From NCBI RefSeq assembly GCF_029433095.1, contig NZ_JARNTX010000001.1, positions 744,001 through 808,000 of the forward strand: a stretch of 64,000 bases of DNA, read 5' to 3'. The DNA is from Hymenobacter sp. YC55. Lineage in GTDB: Bacteria; Bacteroidota; Bacteroidia; Cytophagales; Hymenobacteraceae. The notes beneath the pieces were generated by a model that was not told where the DNA came from, made no database searches, and was given only the letters and a program-made list of their open reading frames with translations. A program made the position numbers and the translations under genes. Shown piece after piece: positions 60,901 through 64,000 of this stretch (the first letter of the stretch is position 1; each line of letters starts with the position of its first letter).

Positions 60901-61222
60901 GTGGACGGCCACCAATCCTTCCAACACCAACCCACGGTCTATTCCGAGTAGCCTGCCCAACTCCACCTACTTCCTGGAATCGGGGGACTTTATGCGGCTA
61001 ACCAACTTGGTAGTGGGCTACACAGTGCCGGGCACGGCGCTGGAGCGGTTCCGGTTGAGTTCGTTGCGGGTGTTTGCCTCGGCCCAAAACCTGTTCACCA
61101 TCACCAACTACAGCGGCTTTACGCCGGAGCTGGCGGGTGGTCCGCTCGATTCGGGCATCGAAGCTACTTCCTATCCCATTAGCCGCGTGATTACGCTGGG
61201 GCTGAATGTCAACTTCAAATAA
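57911..61222 (+). CDS. SusC/RagA TonB-linked outer-membrane transporter with STN domain
   Basis: A 1103-residue outer-membrane receptor for glycan or peptide uptake. After the signal peptide (ending near SPHPSKA) comes an STN domain ([31 protein letters not shown], about residues 45-115). The STN domain is the part that signals to FecR. Next is a carboxypeptidase-regulatory-like repeat ([23 protein letters not shown]), the TonB box region [20 protein letters not shown], the plug ([52 protein letters not shown]) and a 22-strand barrel ending [12 protein letters not shown]. ATG at 57911 is used, as the longer frame begins at a TTG. SusD follows after nine bases. Confidence 0.96.
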   Translation: [1103 protein letters not shown]

Positions 61223-61231
61223 GCTACGCCG

Positions 61232-62791
61232 ATGTTTTTTCAACTTCCCACCTCTTTCTCGCGCCGTACCGGCACGGCGGCTCTAGCTCTCACCCTGGCA
61301 CTGGTTAGCGGCTGCAACGATTATCTCGATGTGGCCCCACAAGGCCAGCTCAGCGAAGACGCCATCCGGACCGATCCCACCGCCGCCCAAAAGCTGGTTG
61401 ATGGCGTGTACAACGTGCTGTATCTGGGCGGTTTCGGCCCCGATGTGCACAGCTTTCAGTTTATCATCCTGACCGATATTGCCTCCGACGACACCGACAA
61501 AGGCAGTACGCCCAACGACTTCGCCGACGCGGCCGCTGTCGACAACTTCACGCTGACCTCCACCAACAGCGTTATCAACAACGTTTGGAACGGGCACTTC
61601 CAGGCCATAGCGCGCGCCAACCAGGCCCTCGACAAGATTCCGCTGAGCCCAGCCCCGGAGGCCGCCAAAAACCAGTTGATAGGGGAGGTGCGCTTCTTGC
61701 GGGCGTACTTCTACTTCAATCTGGTGCGGCTCTACGGGGGCGTGCCGCTGCTCGACCGGGTGCCCGCCACGTCGGAAATCAACAGCCCCGAGTTTCAGAC
61801 CCGCGCCACGGCCGAGCAGATATACCAGTTCATTGTGAGTGACTTGCAATTTGCGGTCGATAATCTGGCGCTGAAAGCTACCGCCCAAACGGGCCGCGTA
61901 ACCAAGGCCGCTGCGCAGGCCATGCTGGCCAAGGTGTATTTGTATCAGAAAAACTACCAGCAAGCCTACACCCTGACCAACGAAATTATCCAGGGCCGCT
62001 CGGGAGCCTATGCACTGTATCCGAACTACGCCGACGTATGGCGCACGCCGGGGGCTAACAGTTCAGAGTCCATCTTCGAAGTACAGACGGGCGTGAATGC
62101 GGCCTGCAACACCTCGGCGGTGAACCTTTACACCGTGTGCCAAGGTCCGCGCTCCGGCGGCCGGGGCGGCTGGGCCGATTTGGGCTTCGGCTTCAACACG
62201 CCCACGCAGGACCTGGTTAATGCCTACGAACCCAACGATGTGCGCCGGGCCAGCTCCATCATCTTCATCAACCCCACTGCGCCAGCCGGGCAGCGTTCTA
62301 CCGGCACGGTGCTATGGGACGGGTTCCGCATTCCGAGCAAAGACTCGGTGGAAGGCTTGCGCTATAGCTACAAAGCCTACCACAGCCGCACCCGCGAAGC
62401 CAACTGCGGCAACAACGACTACTTGCCCAAGAACGTCCGCATTCTGCGCTACGCCGATGTGCTGCTCATCAACGCTGAAGCCGCTTTTCAAACCGGCAAC
62501 ATCGGGGCCGCCGCTACTAGTCTGAACTTGGTGCGCACCCGCGCCGGCCTGCCAAGCATTACATCACCCACGCTCGCGCAAATCTGGCGGGAGCGTCGTG
62601 TGGAGCTGGCTCTGGAGCAGGACCGGTTCTTTGACTTAGTGCGCCAGGAAAGCGTGCAGCCCGGCCGTATCGTGCCCATTTTCGCAGCGCAAGGCAAAAC
62701 CTTCACGAAAGGCAAAAACGAAATATACCCCATTCCGCAAGCCCAGATTGACCTTAGCGGCGGACAACTCACGCAGAACCCTGGGTATTAA
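61232..62791 (+). CDS. SusD/RagB-family outer-membrane lipoprotein
   Basis: A 519-residue surface lipoprotein that acts as the lid of the SusC transporter and binds the incoming glycan. It has a lipobox (ALVSGCNDYLDVAPQGQL) and the helical tetratricopeptide-like core (ALDKIPLSP, EVRFLRAYFYFNLVRLYGGVPLLDRV near residue 155). The C-terminal RagB region ends WRERRVELALEQDRFFDLVRQ and KNEIYPIPQAQIDL. It starts nine bases after susC and shares its transcript. The bound ligand cannot be inferred. Confidence 0.96.
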   Translation: MFFQLPTSFSRRTGTAALALTLALVSGCNDYLDVAPQGQLSEDAIRTDPTAAQKLVDGVYNVLYLGGFGPDVHSFQFIILTDIASDDTDKGSTPNDFADAAAVDNFTLTSTNSVINNVWNGHFQAIARANQALDKIPLSPAPEAAKNQLIGEVRFLRAYFYFNLVRLYGGVPLLDRVPATSEINSPEFQTRATAEQIYQFIVSDLQFAVDNLALKATAQTGRVTKAAAQAMLAKVYLYQKNYQQAYTLTNEIIQGRSGAYALYPNYADVWRTPGANSSESIFEVQTGVNAACNTSAVNLYTVCQGPRSGGRGGWADLGFGFNTPTQDLVNAYEPNDVRRASSIIFINPTAPAGQRSTGTVLWDGFRIPSKDSVEGLRYSYKAYHSRTREANCGNNDYLPKNVRILRYADVLLINAEAAFQTGNIGAAATSLNLVRTRAGLPSITSPTLAQIWRERRVELALEQDRFFDLVRQESVQPGRIVPIFAAQGKTFTKGKNEIYPIPQAQIDLSGGQLTQNPGY

Positions 62792-62872
62792 CAGGTGCGT
62801 GGTTGACCTCGTCCGCTAGCCCCCTCGAAACTAGCTCTTATTTTTTATGCCTCTGAAAGCCAGGTGAATAGC

Positions 62873-62909
62873 CTCTGCTTGTTAGATGACGCGCATCTAG
62901 CAAGCAGAG
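62873..62909 (+). terminator. Hairpin after the susCD genes
   Basis: CTCTGCTTGTTAGATG (62873-62888) pairs with 62894-62909 over 16 bp with one G-U pair, 82 bases past the susD stop. No T-run follows, so it is a weak terminator call. Confidence 0.5.
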
Positions 62910-62948
62910 AGGTTAGGGATAGTTGACCAAGCGTTGTTTACCGAGAAC

Positions 62949-63120
62949 GTCATGCTGAGCGTAGGCGCAGCCGCAGTCGAAGCATCTCGCTAGTGTGGTA
63001 TAGTCTGATACCTGCGCAACGAGTCGAGCGAGATGCTTCGACTGCGCTCAGCATGACAGGTAGTTTCACAACGCCAGCACGCGAGATGCTTCGGCTCCGT
63101 TACACTGCGCTCAGCATGAC
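62949..63120. repeat. Composite palindromic repeat, copy E
   Basis: Three units: forward 62949-62998 (18-base linker with GGCGCAGCC, end TAGTGTGGT), reverse 63017-63057 (begins CAACGAGTCGAGCG, linker GCAGTC), reverse 63073-63120 (16-base linker). It shares the unit order of copy D and lies between susD and the glycoside hydrolase gene. Confidence 0.85.
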
Positions 63121-63161
63121 GGGCAAAGCAAAGAGTGCGAAGTCAATTACCCCTGGCACTT

Positions 63162-63198
63162 CCTCATTTGAGGAGGGGAACTAGCTTTTATAGCTCTA
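63162..63198 (+). repeat. Satellite motif beside repeat copy E
   Basis: CCTCATTTGAGGAGGGG followed by AACTAGCTTTTATAGCTCTA, the partner of 50156-50192, 41 bases after the composite repeat. It ends 25 bases before the glycoside hydrolase start. Confidence 0.6.
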
Positions 63199-63222
63199 GC
63201 TAACAGTTGTAAACACTACTGT

Positions 63223-64000
63223 ATGAACGCAAAACTTCTTGTCCTGCTGTGCTTGCTGCTGCCTGGTTTGCTGTACGCGCAGCAGAAGCCCGCACCGAAA
63301 AAAACAGCTACCACCAAGTTCGACCCGCGGCAGCGGCCCCGCAACTTAACCGACGAGCAACTGCTCGACCAGGTGCAGCGGCAGACGTTTCGCTACTTCT
63401 GGGACTTTGGGCACCCGGTGTCGGGCATGGCGCGGGAGCGGAGCAACGTGGCCTACGAGTACGGCAACGAGGTGGTAACTACTGGCGGGACCGGCTTCGG
63501 CATCGTGGCCATTATCGTGGCGGCAGACCGCAAGTGGATTACGCGGGAGCAGGCCGCCACCCGCATCCTCAAAATTGTGAAGTTCCTGGAGAAGGCGGAT
63601 TCGTTTCACGGAGTGTTTTCGCACTGGCTGAACGGGGAAACCGGTAAAGTCATTCGGTTCAGCCAGAAGGACGATGGGGGAGACTTGGTGGAAACGTCGT
63701 TTTTGTTTGAGGGCCTGATTTGTGCCCGCCAGTACTTCACGCAGGAAACCAAAACCGAGCAGGAATTGCGCAACCACATTCTGTGGATGTGGGAAGGAGT
63801 GGAGTGGAACTGGCACACCCAAGGTGGCCAAAACGTGCTGTACTGGCACTGGAGCCCCAACAACGGCTGGAGCATGAACCACCAGATTCACGGCTGGAAT
63901 GAATGCCTAATTACCTACGTGCTGGCCGCGTCCTCGCCCAAGTACGCCATCGACAAGAAGGTGTACGACCAAGGCTGGGCCACCGGCGACTATTTCCGCA
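63223..64000 (+). CDS. GH144/glucoamylase-family enzyme (partial, runs off the window)
   Basis: The open frame from ATG 63223 continues to the window end (259 codons). It starts with a signal peptide (MNAKLLVLLCLLLPGLLYAQ). The catalytic-region sequence LDQVQRQTFRYFWDFGHPVSGMARERSN near residue 50, GGTGFGIVAIIVAADRKWITREQAA near 85, HWLNGETGKVIRFSQKDDGGDLVETSFLFEGL near 130 and YWHWSPNNGWSMNHQIHGWNECLITYVLA near 205 fit the glucoamylase-like (PF10091) fold of family GH144, whose characterised members cut beta-1,2-glucan. As the enzyme beside SusC/SusD it probably trims the imported glycan. Family assignment is by resemblance, and the substrate is inference. Confidence 0.85.
   Translation, partial: MNAKLLVLLCLLLPGLLYAQQKPAPKKTATTKFDPRQRPRNLTDEQLLDQVQRQTFRYFWDFGHPVSGMARERSNVAYEYGNEVVTTGGTGFGIVAIIVAADRKWITREQAATRILKIVKFLEKADSFHGVFSHWLNGETGKVIRFSQKDDGGDLVETSFLFEGLICARQYFTQETKTEQELRNHILWMWEGVEWNWHTQGGQNVLYWHWSPNNGWSMNHQIHGWNECLITYVLAASSPKYAIDKKVYDQGWATGDYFR

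Noticed and set aside
47804..63120. CRISPR array made of the GAAGCATCTCGC repeats
   Set aside because: Copies are kilobases apart, in mixed orientation, with no regular spacers and no cas genes.

Overview
The window looks like chromosomal DNA from a Hymenobacter-like member of the Bacteroidota (order Cytophagales). The signs are SusC/SusD proteins, an ECF sigma factor paired with a FecR protein carrying a C-terminal DUF4974-like domain, type IX secretion (T9SS) C-terminal sorting domains, Bacteroidota promoter elements (TAnnTTTG with an upstream TTG), a general lack of Shine-Dalgarno sites, and moderately high GC. This assignment is inference from gene content; no rRNA gene is present. There is one tRNA gene (Leu, anticodon CAG), no CRISPR array, and no recognisable prophage, integrase or insertion sequence.

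Layout. 1-6.4 kb: the end of an unknown gene, two paralogous small membrane proteins, a cation efflux (CDF) transporter, an MsbA-like ABC exporter, a TonB C-terminal-domain protein and a sodium:solute symporter. 6.4-16.4 kb: a secreted CE15-like glucuronoyl esterase with a T9SS tail (behind a 26-bp palindrome), a metallo-beta-lactamase-fold hydrolase, an outer-membrane-type protein, a coiled-coil protein, an MFS transporter, a Bax-inhibitor-1 protein, an M61 peptidase and a methyltransferase. 16.4-18.3 kb: two PAP2 phosphatase paralogues on either side of tRNA-Leu. 18.3-31 kb: a GAF-domain protein, lipoproteins, an sce7726-like protein, DNA polymerase IV, a dicarboxylate symporter, a dipeptide epimerase, a MarR-YceI pair and hypothetical proteins. 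31-38.6 kb: clpS, recR, an aspartokinase of the ectoine-associated (Ask_Ect) type, a glycosyltransferase fusion, a PLP aminotransferase and a heptose-7-phosphate kinase. 38.7-49.8 kb: an M1-like peptidase, hemE, marC, an endonuclease/exonuclease/phosphatase protein, dnaK, an alpha/beta hydrolase coupled to a pseudouridine synthase, and a second metallo-hydrolase coupled to a Rossmann-fold oxidoreductase. 50-55 kb: a von Willebrand A membrane protein, a small membrane protein, a YiiX-like cysteine hydrolase and an MFS transporter.

55.6-64 kb holds the most coherent system: a glycan-uptake locus made of an ECF sigma factor, a FecR-type anti-sigma factor, a SusC transporter with an N-terminal STN signalling domain, SusD, and a GH144/glucoamylase-family enzyme cut by the window end. 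The set fits trans-envelope control of glycan import, in which an occupied SusC signals through FecR to release the sigma factor.

The most striking unexplained structure is a family of composite palindromic repeats found at five intergenic sites between 47.8 and 63.1 kb and not seen in the first 47.8 kb. Each is built from units running from GTCATGCTGAGC to GAAGCATCTCGC, with exchangeable internal linkers and two alternative ends. One copy lies between the sigma factor and FecR genes. Other points of interest are an Ask_Ect-type aspartokinase without ectABC, a glycosyltransferase fused to a degenerate sugar-transferase module, two long palindromes at promoters, and promoter elements placed so close to start codons that leaderless transcripts are predicted.
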